Positions 8,769 through 17,602 of a stretch of DNA of 64,000 nucleotides are shown here, piece after piece (position 1 is the stretch's first letter; every line of letters starts with the position of its first letter). The position numbers and the translations under genes are program-made. The DNA lies in the NCBI RefSeq assembly GCF_000803215.1, contig NZ_JSXC01000024.1:1-64000 (forward strand). Direction: 5' to 3'. The notes beneath the pieces are model-generated. The model was not told the DNA's origin. It was given only the letters and a program-made list of their open reading frames with translations, and did not search any database. Source of the DNA: Pectobacterium fontis. GTDB taxonomy: Bacteria; Pseudomonadota; Gammaproteobacteria; Enterobacterales; Enterobacteriaceae.

Positions 8769-10907
8769 TTAGAAATCGACGCTGGCGCGCAGCACGACCT
8801 GACGCGGTTCGCCGATGGCGACACGCAGGTTGTTGCCGCTGGATGGATAATAGGTTTGATCAAACAGATTCTTCACATTGAGCTGCCATTTCACCTTGTA
8901 GCCGTTGATCGGCAAGCTGTAAGCCACAAACGCATCGGCGACGGTATAATCATCCAGATAGAAGCTGTTCGCCGCATCACCCGCGCGACGGCTGACGTAA
9001 CGTGCGCCTGCGCCTGCGCGCAAATCGTCACCCGCTGCCAGACCAATATTGCCGAAGTCCTGCGTCAGGAACAGCGAAGCGGTATGACGTGCGGCATTTG
9101 GCATGCGTTTGCCGGTGTTTTCCGGGTCAGCGGTAACGCGGGCATTGGTGTAAGCATAAGAACCGATCAGGCTCAGTGAATCGGTGAGGCTACCCGCCAA
9201 ATCCAACTCGACGCCCTGCGAACGCACTTTCCCTGCGGTGCGTGTTACGGTTTCCCCATTGACGACTTCGTTCACCATAACGTTTTGTTTTTCAATATCA
9301 AACAAGGCCAGATTACCGGTAATACGATTCGGCAGATCCAGCTTGGCGCCGAGTTCGTAAGTACGCCCCAGCTCCGGTGGCAGTGAGCCAATTTGTGTTG
9401 AAATAGAAGAGTTCGGTTTGAACGATTCGCTGTAGCTGGCATAAAGCGATGAATACGATGTCAGGCTATAAATCACCCCTGCTCGTGGCACGACACGGCT
9501 ATAGGTGCTATCCGTATTGGTAACAAACGGACGCCCTCTACCCGACATCACATCAAAGGTGTCATAACGCAGGCCGCCCAGCAATTGCCAGCGATCGTTA
9601 AGACGGATGGCATCCTGCATAAAGAATGCTTTGCTGTCGATGTTTTCGCGCTGGTCGCTGTCAGAGGCGATGACGCGTGTTGATGTCGGTAACTGGCCGT
9701 AAATGGGGTCATAGATGTTAAAACTGGTCGTGTCGTTTCTTCCACGGATCATATCGCCACGGAAAGTACGGTCTGCCTCGTAATCAAAGCCAAACAGCAA
9801 TTGGTGATTGATACGTCCCCAGTCCACATCGCCATTTGCGGTAAGCTGCACGATTTGCGCCTGAGAATGCGCGTAAGCGGTAGCGTCGGCGCGGCGGGTG
9901 AGTATTCCGGTATCGGCGTCGTAGCTCATGGCCCGCGCCTGATTGTCGCTATAGCGGTTGCGGCTATACGAATAGGTCAGGCTGCTTTTCCAGCGGTCAT
10001 TCAGGTTGCGCTCAACCTGCATGGTGACGCTGTCCTGATCGCCGCGTGTCGCGTTGTAGCTTTCATCAAAACGACGGTCGCGTGGGGTATTAACTGGCTT
10101 ACCGGTATTAGGATCGATAATGGTGCCGCGATCGAAAGGCGTCAGGTATTCCATGTGTTCATAGGCGACGCGCACCGTGGTGTCTTCGCCGTACCACATT
10201 AATGACGGTGCGATGGTCGTCTGACGGTTACGTCCGAAGTTGCGCCAGTAGTCGGTTTCATCGTGATCGACCACCATACGGTAAGCCAGGCCGGACGTGC
10301 CTAATGGGCCAGTGACATCCAACTGCCCGCCGCCGCCTTTGAAGCTGCTGCCCCAGCCTTCAACATGCGTTTTTTGTACCAGTTCAGGCTTTTTACTGAT
10401 GACATTGATTACGCCGCCAGGTTCGCCCATGCCGTAAAGCATCGATGACGAACCTTTCAGTACCTCGACGCGTTCGCTGCTGGGGGTAAAGTTACGTGCC
10501 TGAATAGAACGTACGCCGTCACGAAAGATTGAGCCGTCACGGTTATCACCGAAGCCGCGTTTGATGATGGCATCCTGTGTGCCTCCCAGCGTATTGGATT
10601 GAGTGATACCGCTGACGTTATACAGCGCTTCATCAATGTTACGCACCGCACGATCTTCAAGCACTTGCGTGGGAACAACGTTGACCGCCTGCGGCACATC
10701 CAGCAAACGGCTTTCAGTGCGGGTGCCAGTCACGGTTTTATGCGGCTGATAGCCCGTTTCTTTTCCTGCCTGAGCGCCAGTCGTCGCGTTCACCACCATC
10801 GTGTCTTCTTTACCATCCACAATGGCTGCCTGAATGCTAAACGGCAGCAGCGCCAGCAAAGGCCAGCCGTGACGGAACGTATTCTTTGTTATAACAAGCT
10901 TACTCAT
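8769..10907 (-). CDS. TonB-dependent siderophore receptor
   Basis: A 712-residue outer-membrane receptor. It has a signal peptide ending near IQA-A, a TonB box-like DTMVVNA around residue 36, a plug domain (about 55-190, with the VEVLKGSSSMLYGMGEPGGVIN signature) and a 22-strand barrel ending in the typical terminal phenylalanine (ASVDF). The start MSKLVITKN is chosen because the ATG overlaps the upstream stop (ATGAGTAA), and 40 further codons upstream lie inside the neighbouring gene. By family it is closest to hydroxamate-type receptors (FhuE/FoxA/FcuA), but the ligand cannot be named from sequence. Probably Fur-regulated with the upstream binding protein. Confidence 0.9.
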   Translation of the reverse strand: MSKLVITKNTFRHGWPLLALLPFSIQAAIVDGKEDTMVVNATTGAQAGKETGYQPHKTVTGTRTESRLLDVPQAVNVVPTQVLEDRAVRNIDEALYNVSGITQSNTLGGTQDAIIKRGFGDNRDGSIFRDGVRSIQARNFTPSSERVEVLKGSSSMLYGMGEPGGVINVISKKPELVQKTHVEGWGSSFKGGGGQLDVTGPLGTSGLAYRMVVDHDETDYWRNFGRNRQTTIAPSLMWYGEDTTVRVAYEHMEYLTPFDRGTIIDPNTGKPVNTPRDRRFDESYNATRGDQDSVTMQVERNLNDRWKSSLTYSYSRNRYSDNQARAMSYDADTGILTRRADATAYAHSQAQIVQLTANGDVDWGRINHQLLFGFDYEADRTFRGDMIRGRNDTTSFNIYDPIYGQLPTSTRVIASDSDQRENIDSKAFFMQDAIRLNDRWQLLGGLRYDTFDVMSGRGRPFVTNTDSTYSRVVPRAGVIYSLTSYSSLYASYSESFKPNSSISTQIGSLPPELGRTYELGAKLDLPNRITGNLALFDIEKQNVMVNEVVNGETVTRTAGKVRSQGVELDLAGSLTDSLSLIGSYAYTNARVTADPENTGKRMPNAARHTASLFLTQDFGNIGLAAGDDLRAGAGARYVSRRAGDAANSFYLDDYTVADAFVAYSLPINGYKVKWQLNVKNLFDQTYYPSSGNNLRVAIGEPRQVVLRASVDF

Positions 10908-12018
10908 GCGAAATCTGACTCCAATAAATCCCTGAAAATTCAATAGGTAAAAACTGTTTGTAGAGCTGTTGTAGTGTCTGTTGCGGATCGATATCGGCAA
11001 AACGATCGGGGTAGAGCGCTTTGGCAAACATTTCGACCATCACAACGTGGTACGGGCTGAGATAGAAGTTGTGCCACATGCTCCACGCACGACCGGTTTG
11101 TACGGCTCGCAGGTGAGACAAAATCGGTTCCTGATGGATGAGCGTGTCGAAGCTCTCTTGGGCCTGTGCGGCGTTAACCAGCGGCCCTAGCATTAGGCTA
11201 GAGAAGCGCTTGCCCTCTGGCCCGGCCATACCGGTGGCGATATAAACGTCAGGATTGGCAGCCAGCACGCGCTCCGGGCTGAGTTCGCCGTAGACGCTGT
11301 TGATGGTGCCATTGGCAATATTCTCGCCGCCAGCGAAAGTCAGCAGGTTGCCAAGGTTGCCGCCGACTGCCGTGGTGCAGCAGGTGTCCCGTCTGCCGAG
11401 ATGCAGATGCAACATCACTGTCGGCTTCTTACCGTGGTATTGCGCGATACGCTGGCGCACCACATCCATATGCTGCTGATAGAAAGCGCTAAAAGCGGCA
11501 GCACGCTGGGGTTGATTCAGTACCTCGCCGAGCAGGTGAATACTGGGCAATGTGTTGTTTAGCAGATCGATACGCAGATCGACGTAAATAAACGGAATGC
11601 CTGCGCGGGTCAGCGTTTGTTGCAGGAGATCCTCGTTGGATACGCTTTTTGCCAGCCGCGGAAGAATAACCAGATCGGGTTTTAACGGCAGCAGCATCTC
11701 TGCATTCATTGTTTGCAGGTTGCCGTTGCCTAATAGTGGGATCTGACCGATCTGGGGGAATTTTTCGGTATAACGTGACCAGCTCTGCGCATCGTAACGC
11801 GCCATATCTCCCGGCCAGCCGATGATATTTTTTGCCGGATTATCAGGCTGGAGCAACGCCAGCGTATACAGCATACGGCTTTCGCCCAGAATGATGCGCT
11901 GAGGGCTGTCTGGGATCTCCACCTGTCGGCCTAAAATATCGGTAATGGTTTTTGCCTGTAAGAGTGGGCAAAGCAAGAGCAGGCAAAGTACTAAGACGCT
12001 ACGCATGGTAAAATTCAT
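10900..12018 (-). CDS. Iron-siderophore ABC substrate-binding protein
   Basis: A 372-residue periplasmic binding protein of the TroA/FecB-like fold. A signal peptide (MRSVLVLCLLLLCPLLQAKA-type, ending at QA-K) precedes the family opening TDILGRQVEIPDSPQRII. It is first in a two-gene operon with the receptor, with an 8-bp overlap. A Fur box lies 14 bp before the start. No ABC permease or ATPase is nearby, so it must borrow one or work with distant genes. No clear ribosome-binding site precedes either ATG (12018 or 12006), so the exact start is uncertain. Confidence 0.85.
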   Translation of the reverse strand: MNFTMRSVLVLCLLLLCPLLQAKTITDILGRQVEIPDSPQRIILGESRMLYTLALLQPDNPAKNIIGWPGDMARYDAQSWSRYTEKFPQIGQIPLLGNGNLQTMNAEMLLPLKPDLVILPRLAKSVSNEDLLQQTLTRAGIPFIYVDLRIDLLNNTLPSIHLLGEVLNQPQRAAAFSAFYQQHMDVVRQRIAQYHGKKPTVMLHLHLGRRDTCCTTAVGGNLGNLLTFAGGENIANGTINSVYGELSPERVLAANPDVYIATGMAGPEGKRFSSLMLGPLVNAAQAQESFDTLIHQEPILSHLRAVQTGRAWSMWHNFYLSPYHVVMVEMFAKALYPDRFADIDPQQTLQQLYKQFLPIEFSGIYWSQISHE

Positions 12019-12031
12019 TAAATTTTGGATA

Positions 12032-12050
12032 AAGAAAGATAATCATTGTC
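12032..12050 (-). promoter_or_regulatory. Fur box before siderophore operon
   Basis: The plus strand reads AAGAAAGATAATCATTGTC, matching 15 of 19 positions of the Fur consensus GATAATGATAATCATTATC. It sits directly before the binding-protein gene, so iron-dependent repression is expected. Confidence 0.82.
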
Positions 12051-12207
12051 ATTTTTGTTTTCAACCGATGAAAAGTACGTGTAATGTCGGCGAATAAAAA
12101 TGTTCTTTTTTATCTGAGAATTAGCTATTCCTGTTGTAAGGATTAGTAAATATTTAAAGTGTCATAGCTCATGAGAAAAAAAGGAATATGGGGAATATAT
12201 AAAGGGG

Positions 12208-12243
12208 AAAAGCGTAAGGCCCTCTACACAGAAGATCCTTACG
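12208..12243 (-). terminator. Terminator after purMN
   Basis: Inverted repeat GCGTAAGG / CCTTACGC (12211-12243 region) followed on the minus strand by TTTTCCCCTTT, 21 bp beyond the purN stop. Confidence 0.75.
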
Positions 12244-12263
12244 CAGATGAGGCACTGGCAATA

Positions 12264-12902
12264 TTATTCGGCAGCATAGCCCCGTGGCGGGATACGTACT
12301 CTGTCCAGCCAGGCTTCGTTATCACGCATCACTAATCTGCCGTTCAGGAACCAGTTAATGACCATCGGATAAATCGTGTGCTCGTGCGTTTTCACGCGTT
12401 CGCTCAGGCTTTCTTCCGTGTCGTCACTAAATACCGGCACCTTCGCTTGCAGAATCAGTGGGCCGCCGTCCAGTTCATCGGTGACAAAATGGACGGACGT
12501 CCCATGCTCCCGATCGCCATTTTCCAGCGCCTTGCGGTGTGTATGCAGGCCAGGATATTTGGGCAGCAGAGAAGGGTGAATGTTTAGCATTTTGCCGGCA
12601 AATTGTGCAACAAATTCCGGGCTAAGAATCCGCATATAGCCCGCCAGAACGACCAGTGCCGGATCATATTGCTCAATTTCGCTTGCCAGTGCGGCATCAA
12701 AGGTGGCACGGTCAGCAAAATCTTCAGGATTCAGGACGCACGTAGGAATACCCGCCTGTTGCGCGCGCGCTAATCCATAAGCTTCCGCATTATTACTGAA
12801 TACGGCGACGATCTTTCCTTTGATGCGTCCGTTCTTACAGGCGTCAATCAACGCCTGTAAGTTGCTTCCATGGCCTGAAATCAGGACAACGATGTTTTTC
12901 AT
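12264..12902 (-). CDS. purN: Phosphoribosylglycinamide formyltransferase 1 PurN
   Basis: A 212-residue enzyme transferring the formyl group from 10-formyl-tetrahydrofolate to GAR in purine synthesis. It opens [20 protein letters not shown] with the phosphate-binding SGHGSNLQ. The active site Asn-His-Asp is visible as NIHPSLLPKYPG plus the downstream TSVHFVTDELDGGP. The ATG overlaps the purM stop (TGATG), giving tight translational coupling. Length equals E. coli PurN. Expected regulation is through the PurR box before purM. Confidence 0.97.
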   Translation of the reverse strand: MKNIVVLISGHGSNLQALIDACKNGRIKGKIVAVFSNNAEAYGLARAQQAGIPTCVLNPEDFADRATFDAALASEIEQYDPALVVLAGYMRILSPEFVAQFAGKMLNIHPSLLPKYPGLHTHRKALENGDREHGTSVHFVTDELDGGPLILQAKVPVFSDDTEESLSERVKTHEHTIYPMVINWFLNGRLVMRDNEAWLDRVRIPPRGYAAE

Positions 12903-13939
12903 CAGTTAATAACCACTGCGTCTCCGGCATCGGTTTGAGTAATGACGCCGATTTTCCATGCGTTTTCACCGCTGCTGTTGAGTAATGCAACGGCCTCGTC
13001 TGCCTGTTCGGCCGGCAGTGCGATGATCATACCAACACCGCAGTTAAAAGTGCGATACATTTCGTGGCGACTGACATTACCGGCCTGTTGCAGCCAGTTG
13101 AAAACCGCAGGCCATTGCCAACTGGATTCGTCGATCGTTGCCTGCATACCTTCTGGCAGCACGCGTGGAATATTTTCCCAGAAGCCACCGCCGGTCAGGT
13201 GAGAAATCGCATGAACGTCCACTTTTTCAATCAGGGACAGGATGGATTTCACATAGATTTTGGTCGGTGCCAGCAGGTGGTCGGCCAGTGGTTTACCTTC
13301 CAGTTCGAACTGCTCTGGATTGGTTTTACTGACTTCAAGCACTTTGCGTACCAGAGAATACCCGTTTGAATGCGGGCCGCTGGAGGCGAGGGCAACCAGA
13401 ACGTCGCCGTTCTGCACTTTGCTGCCGTCGATGATTTCTGATTTTTCTACGACGCCGACACAGAAGCCCGCCACATCGTAGTCTTCGCCGTGATACATGC
13501 CCGGCATTTCGGCGGTTTCGCCACCGACCAGCGCACAACCTGATTGTTTACAGCCTTCCGCGATACCCGTAATGACGCTGGCTGCGGTGTCGACGTCCAG
13601 TTTGCCTGTTGCGTAATAATCAAGGAAGAACAGCGGCTCAGCGCCCTGAACGACCAGATCGTTCACGCACATTGCAACCAGATCAATGCCAATCGTATCG
13701 TGGCGCTTCAGGTCCATCGCCAGGCGCAGTTTGGTGCCGACTCCGTCAGTGCCGGAAACCAGAATCGGTTCGCGGTATTTTTGCGGTAAGGCGCACAAGG
13801 CACCGAAACCACCCAACCCACCCATAACTTCCGGGCGACGGGTCTGTTTCACTACACCTTTGATACGGTCGACCAATGCATTACCTGCATCGATATCCAC
13901 GCCTGCGTCTTTATAGCTGAGAGAGGTTTTGTCGGTCAC
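12902..13939 (-). CDS. purM: Phosphoribosylformylglycinamidine cyclo-ligase PurM
   Basis: A 345-residue AIR synthetase that closes the imidazole ring of purines using ATP. It opens [20 protein letters not shown] and has the ATP-binding [12 protein letters not shown] stretch and the [11 protein letters not shown] signature. The start codon is GTG, as in E. coli. It is first in the purMN operon with a PurR operator about 100 bp upstream at 14037-14052. Confidence 0.97.
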   Translation of the reverse strand: MTDKTSLSYKDAGVDIDAGNALVDRIKGVVKQTRRPEVMGGLGGFGALCALPQKYREPILVSGTDGVGTKLRLAMDLKRHDTIGIDLVAMCVNDLVVQGAEPLFFLDYYATGKLDVDTAASVITGIAEGCKQSGCALVGGETAEMPGMYHGEDYDVAGFCVGVVEKSEIIDGSKVQNGDVLVALASSGPHSNGYSLVRKVLEVSKTNPEQFELEGKPLADHLLAPTKIYVKSILSLIEKVDVHAISHLTGGGFWENIPRVLPEGMQATIDESSWQWPAVFNWLQQAGNVSRHEMYRTFNCGVGMIIALPAEQADEAVALLNSSGENAWKIGVITQTDAGDAVVIN

Positions 13940-14036
13940 TGCTGAGTCCCCACGAAGGTTACGGGTCGTATTCAGAAAACACGGTATTTAAAAAACATAC
14001 TGTGGTAAAAATAGTGCGTGCTAATTCTAACAGCGT

Positions 14037-14052
14037 AGGCAATCGTTTGCGA
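14037..14052 (-). promoter_or_regulatory. PurR operator before purMN
   Basis: On the minus strand TCGCAAACGATTGCCT matches the PurR consensus ACGCAAACGTTTTCNT at most positions, including the central CG. A TAGAAT -10 lies just downstream at about 14031-14026, so the operator overlaps the promoter, as in E. coli purMN. Confidence 0.82.
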
Positions 14053-14154
14053 GTGATGAGTCATCGGCTGGCTATTTTTCGTCAATGGCGACAATTTCTC
14101 TTCTCGGTTGATCTGGATCAGGCTTAATCATATGGCGCTAAGTAAAAAAGGCGG

Positions 14155-14175
14155 TATAATCCCGCGATTTTTTTT
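14155..14175 (+). promoter_or_regulatory. upp promoter -10 with T-run start (UTP sensing)
   Basis: A perfect TATAAT (14155-14160) is followed six bases later by GATTTTTTTT (14166-14175). In E. coli upp the initially transcribed GATTTTTTTTG allows reiterative U addition and UTP-dependent start-site choice, lowering expression when UTP is high. The identical G-A-T8 layout here implies the same control. No good -35 is visible. Confidence 0.8.
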
Positions 14176-14180
14176 ACGAC

Positions 14181-14251
14181 GGGCTATCATGCCCGCCGCC
14201 CTGCGGGCCGCCGCAAGCGGTGTTTAAAAACGCGTTTGGCGTTTTTGTCCG
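14181..14251 (+). repeat. Four-hairpin palindromic element, copy B, in the upp leader
   Basis: Stems GGGC-TATCAT-GCCC (14181-14194), GCCC-TGC-GGGC (14198-14208), GCCGC-AA-GCGGT (14210-14221) and AAAAACGC-GTTTG-GCGTTTTT (14226-14246), then GTCCG. Same order as copy A. It lies in sense orientation within the transcribed upp leader and ends 30 nt before the start codon. Stem 4 with its T5 tail resembles a weak terminator. Confidence 0.78.
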
Positions 14252-14276
14252 TCCACTAGCCGATGGGGAGATAATG

Positions 14277-14903
14277 ATGAAGATCGTCGAGGTGAAACAC
14301 CCACTCGTCAAACACAAACTGGGTTTGATGCGTGAGAACGATATTAGCACGAAGCGTTTTCGTGAGCTGGCATCTGAAGTGGGAAGTTTGCTGACTTACG
14401 AAGCAACGGCTGACCTGGCAACGGAAAAAGTGACGATTGATGGCTGGTGCGGTCCGGTTGAAGTCGATCAGATCAAAGGCAAAAAAATTACCGTCGTACC
14501 GATTCTGCGTGCAGGATTGGGGATGATGGAGGGCGTGCTGGAAAATGTCCCTAGCGCGCGTATCAGCGTTGTCGGTATCTACCGTAATGAAGAGACGCTG
14601 GAGCCTGTTCCTTATTTCCAAAAACTGGTTTCCAATATTGAAGAGCGTATGGCGCTGGTGGTTGACCCAATGCTGGCGACTGGCGGTTCCATGATTGCGA
14701 CGATCGATCTGCTGAAAAATGCGGGTTGTCACAGCATTAAGGTGCTGGTGTTAGTCGCGGCGCCAGAAGGGATTGCCGCACTGGAAAAAGCCCACCCGGA
14801 TGTCGAGCTTTACACGGCATCTATCGATAAAGGCCTTAACGAGCAGGGTTACATCATGCCGGGTCTCGGTGATGCGGGCGATAAAATATTTGGTACGAAA
14901 TAA
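14277..14903 (+). CDS. upp: Uracil phosphoribosyltransferase Upp
   Basis: A 208-residue cytosolic enzyme making UMP from uracil and PRPP. It has the PRPP-binding region [18 protein letters not shown] near 130-147 and the C-terminal [14 protein letters not shown] uracil-site motif. The open frame continues upstream through the repeat, but [16 protein letters not shown] matches E. coli exactly. GGGGAG lies 6 nt before this ATG, so 14277 is chosen over the adjacent ATG at 14274. It leads upp-uraA, with an intrinsic terminator between the two. Confidence 0.97.
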   Translation: MKIVEVKHPLVKHKLGLMRENDISTKRFRELASEVGSLLTYEATADLATEKVTIDGWCGPVEVDQIKGKKITVVPILRAGLGMMEGVLENVPSARISVVGIYRNEETLEPVPYFQKLVSNIEERMALVVDPMLATGGSMIATIDLLKNAGCHSIKVLVLVAAPEGIAALEKAHPDVELYTASIDKGLNEQGYIMPGLGDAGDKIFGTK

Positions 14904-14908
14904 CAGGT

Positions 14909-14936
14909 AAGCCGACGTGATAGTCGGCTTTTTTTT
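14909..14936 (+). terminator. upp terminator
   Basis: AAGCCGAC-GTGATA-GTCGGCTT followed by an unbroken T run, five bases after the upp stop. uraA follows about 170 bp later, so this is either a partial terminator or uraA has its own promoter. Confidence 0.92.
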
Positions 14937-15109
14937 GGCAAAAACCTGAGTATTTCCGAGGGTTAGCCACAGCCTGTGTGGCGTTCTTTATTACATCAGT
15001 AGCCAATTTTCTCCTGCTTCACTGCGGTGGGGCGGGATAACTCTGGCTGCCATAAGAAGTGCGGGTATACCGGCACACATAAATAGTAACACTACAGAGG
15101 ATATTGAAG

Positions 15110-16399
15110 ATGACTCGTCGCGCCATCGGGGTAAGTGAACGACCGCCCTTGTTACAAACCATCCCGTTGAGTTTCCAGCATCTGTTTGCGATGTTTGGCG
15201 CTACCGTTCTGGTCCCCATTCTGTTCAAGATTAACCCGGCGACCGTATTGTTATTCAACGGTGTGGGTACGCTGCTTTACTTATTTATTTGTAAGGGAAA
15301 AATCCCCGCGTATTTGGGATCGAGCTTCGCGTTCATTTCCCCGGTTTTACTGCTGCTGCCGTTGGGATATGAAGTCGCGCTGGGGGGATTCATCATGTGC
15401 GGCGTGCTGTTCTGTCTGGTGGCGCTGATTGTTAAGAAAGCGGGCACCGGTTGGCTGAATGTCCTGTTTCCGCCTGCGGCGATGGGCGCGATTGTCGCCG
15501 TGATCGGCCTTGAACTGGCGGGTGTCGCGGCAGGAATGGCCGGGCTGTTGCCTGCTGATGGCGCATCCGTTGATTCCACTGCGGTGACGATTTCACTGGC
15601 GACGCTGGCGATCACCATTTTGGGTTCGGTGCTGTTTCGCGGTTTTCTGGCGATTATTCCAATCCTGATTGGGGTACTGGCTGGCTATGCGCTGTCGTTC
15701 GCGCTGGGCGTGGTGGATTTGACCCCGATTCGTGAAGCGCACTGGTTTGCGATGCCGACATTCTATACGCCACGCTTTGAGTGGTTTGCGATTCTGGCGA
15801 TCCTGCCTGCGGCGCTGGTGGTGATTGCAGAGCACGTCGGCCATCTGGTGGTGACGGCGAATATCGTGAAGAAAGACCTGATGCGTGAACCGGGATTGCA
15901 TCGCTCCATGTTCGCCAACGGGATTTCTACCGTGCTGTCTGGTTTCTTCGGCTCTACGCCGAATACGACTTACGGTGAAAATATCGGCGTGCTGGCGATT
16001 ACTAAAGTGTACAGCACCTGGGTTATCGGCGGTGCGGCAATCCTCGCGATCCTGCTTTCCTGCGTGGGTAAACTGGCGGCGGCCATTCAGGCGGTTCCGG
16101 TTCCTGTCATGGGCGGCGTGTCGCTGCTGCTGTACGGCGTCATCGGTGCATCCGGTATTCGCGTGCTGATCGAATCCAAAGTGGATTACAACAAAGCGCA
16201 AAACCTGATCCTGACTTCCGTGATTCTGATCATCGGCGTCAGCGGCGCGAAAGTGCATTTGGGCGCGACCGAGCTGAAAGGCATGGCGCTGGCGACCGTT
16301 GTCGGTATCGGCATGAGCCTGGTATTTAAGGTCATTAGCCTGTTCCGTAAAGAGGAAGAGATCCTCGATGCGCCGGAAGAGAACGATACACGTTCATAA
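15110..16399 (+). CDS. uraA: Uracil:proton symporter UraA
   Basis: A 429-residue inner-membrane transporter of the NAT/NCS2 family with about 14 membrane segments. It opens [20 protein letters not shown] and shares the family signature region [17 protein letters not shown], with the substrate-binding glutamates in AEHVG and TTYGENIGV. The upstream TTG of the open frame is ignored because ATG at 15110 matches E. coli and has GAGG upstream. It supplies uracil to Upp. Confidence 0.96.
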   Translation: MTRRAIGVSERPPLLQTIPLSFQHLFAMFGATVLVPILFKINPATVLLFNGVGTLLYLFICKGKIPAYLGSSFAFISPVLLLLPLGYEVALGGFIMCGVLFCLVALIVKKAGTGWLNVLFPPAAMGAIVAVIGLELAGVAAGMAGLLPADGASVDSTAVTISLATLAITILGSVLFRGFLAIIPILIGVLAGYALSFALGVVDLTPIREAHWFAMPTFYTPRFEWFAILAILPAALVVIAEHVGHLVVTANIVKKDLMREPGLHRSMFANGISTVLSGFFGSTPNTTYGENIGVLAITKVYSTWVIGGAAILAILLSCVGKLAAAIQAVPVPVMGGVSLLLYGVIGASGIRVLIESKVDYNKAQNLILTSVILIIGVSGAKVHLGATELKGMALATVVGIGMSLVFKVISLFRKEEEILDAPEENDTRS

Positions 16400-16411
16400 C
16401 CGCGCCATTCT

Positions 16412-16449
16412 CCCCGTTGAGGCCGTGCGTATCGCGTCCTCAACAGGGG
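16412..16449. other. Stem-loop between uraA and hda
   Basis: CCCCGTTGAGG (16412-16422) pairs with CCTCAACAGGGG (16438-16449) apart from a small bulge, with a 15-nt loop. No T run follows, so it is not a standard terminator. It could limit or process read-through from uraA into hda. Confidence 0.5.
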
Positions 16450-16503
16450 CTGCTTTCTGTGATAAACTCGCTCCGTTTTCCTGCCCGTTTGCTTGAGGTG
16501 ATT

Positions 16504-17205
16504 CTGAACACACCGGCACAGCTTTCATTGCCACTCTATTTACCCGATGACGAAACCTTTGCCAGTTTCTATCCGGGTGAGAACGCGTCTCTTCTCGCCG
16601 CCATCAATAATGCTCTGTATCAAGAGCATGGTAGCTACATCTATTTTTGGTCACGCGAAGGCGGTGGGCGCAGCCATCTGCTGCACGCGGCCTGTGCCGA
16701 ACTGTCGCGTCAGGAACGAGCCGTAGGCTACGTACCGTTGGATAAACGCGCCTATTTTGTGCCGGACGTGCTGGAAGGCATGGAGCAACTCGCGCTGGTG
16801 TGCATTGATAACATCGAATCTATCGCGGGCGATGAAGCGTGGGAAATGGCGGTGTTTAATCTGTACAACCGCATTCAGGAAACGGGGTGCGCCCGTTTGT
16901 TGATTACCGGCGATCGTCCCCCACGTCAATTGAATTTACGTTTGCCCGATCTGGCTTCTCGGCTCGACTGGGGGCAAATTTACAAGCTGCAACCCTTGTC
17001 GGATGATGAAAAAGGGGAGGCGTTACAACTGCGTGCCAGACTGCGTGGGTTCGAATTGCCGGAAGACGTGAGCCGTTTTCTGCTGAAGCGTTTGGATCGG
17101 GAAATGCGCACGTTGTTTATGACCCTCGATCAGCTTGACCACGCTTCCATCACCGCACAGCGCAAGCTGACCATCCCATTTGTGAAAGAGATCCTCGGAC
17201 TGTAG
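16504..17205 (+). CDS. hda: DnaA-inactivating protein Hda, CTG start
   Basis: A 233-residue AAA+ protein that binds the DNA-loaded beta clamp and stimulates DnaA-ATP hydrolysis to block re-initiation. The N-terminal clamp-binding motif QLSLPLYL is intact, followed by the Walker A-like [20 protein letters not shown] (Walker B) and the sensor and arginine-finger region [12 protein letters not shown]. The ATG-less N-terminus fits a CTG at 16504: GAGG lies 5 nt upstream and the product NTPAQLSLP matches E. coli Hda, which is also reported to use CTG. Confidence 0.93.
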   Translation: MNTPAQLSLPLYLPDDETFASFYPGENASLLAAINNALYQEHGSYIYFWSREGGGRSHLLHAACAELSRQERAVGYVPLDKRAYFVPDVLEGMEQLALVCIDNIESIAGDEAWEMAVFNLYNRIQETGCARLLITGDRPPRQLNLRLPDLASRLDWGQIYKLQPLSDDEKGEALQLRARLRGFELPEDVSRFLLKRLDREMRTLFMTLDQLDHASITAQRKLTIPFVKEILGL

Positions 17206-17222
17206 TTGACGATTGCCAGCGG

Positions 17223-17588
17223 CTACAGAATATCCAGTACCTGTTCTGGTGGACGGCCGATACGCGCCTGACCGTGGGACACGACGATGGGGCGTTCGAT
17301 GAGTTTCGGATTATCGATCATCGCCTGAATCAACTGTGCTTCCGTCAGCGTAGCGTCGGACAGTCCTAATTGCTGATACCTTTCTTCTTTGGTTCTCATC
17401 AATTCACGCGCGCTGCTAAAGCCCAATTGCTGGATGAGCTGAGCCAGCGTCGCGGCGTCGGGTGGTGTGTCGAGATAAAGCACGACCTCCGGCGTAATAT
17501 TGTGTTCCTGCAACAGCGCCAGCGTGTCACGGCTCTTGGAACAGCGTGGGTTATGATAAATGGTCACGGACGTTTTCACTGATGTCAT
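17223..17588 (-). CDS. ArsC-family reductase YfgD
   Basis: A 121-residue glutaredoxin-fold protein of the ArsC/Spx family. The single catalytic cysteine is in YHNPRCSKSRDT and the arginines of the anion site lie in RPIVV and ARIGRPPE. E. coli YfgD is the nearest relative; arsenate reduction is the annotated activity but there is no arsenic operon here. Three ATGs follow one another; the third (17588) is chosen because AGGAG is 7 nt upstream and the protein then aligns with E. coli. It is convergent with hda and just upstream comes bepA. Confidence 0.88.
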   Translation of the reverse strand: MTSVKTSVTIYHNPRCSKSRDTLALLQEHNITPEVVLYLDTPPDAATLAQLIQQLGFSSARELMRTKEERYQQLGLSDATLTEAQLIQAMIDNPKLIERPIVVSHGQARIGRPPEQVLDIL

Positions 17589-17602
17589 CATCATGCTCCT
17601 TA

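Noticed and set aside
15593-16258. 221-codon open frame on the minus strand
   Set aside because: Antisense to uraA; rich in His, Arg and Gln as typical of shadow frames.
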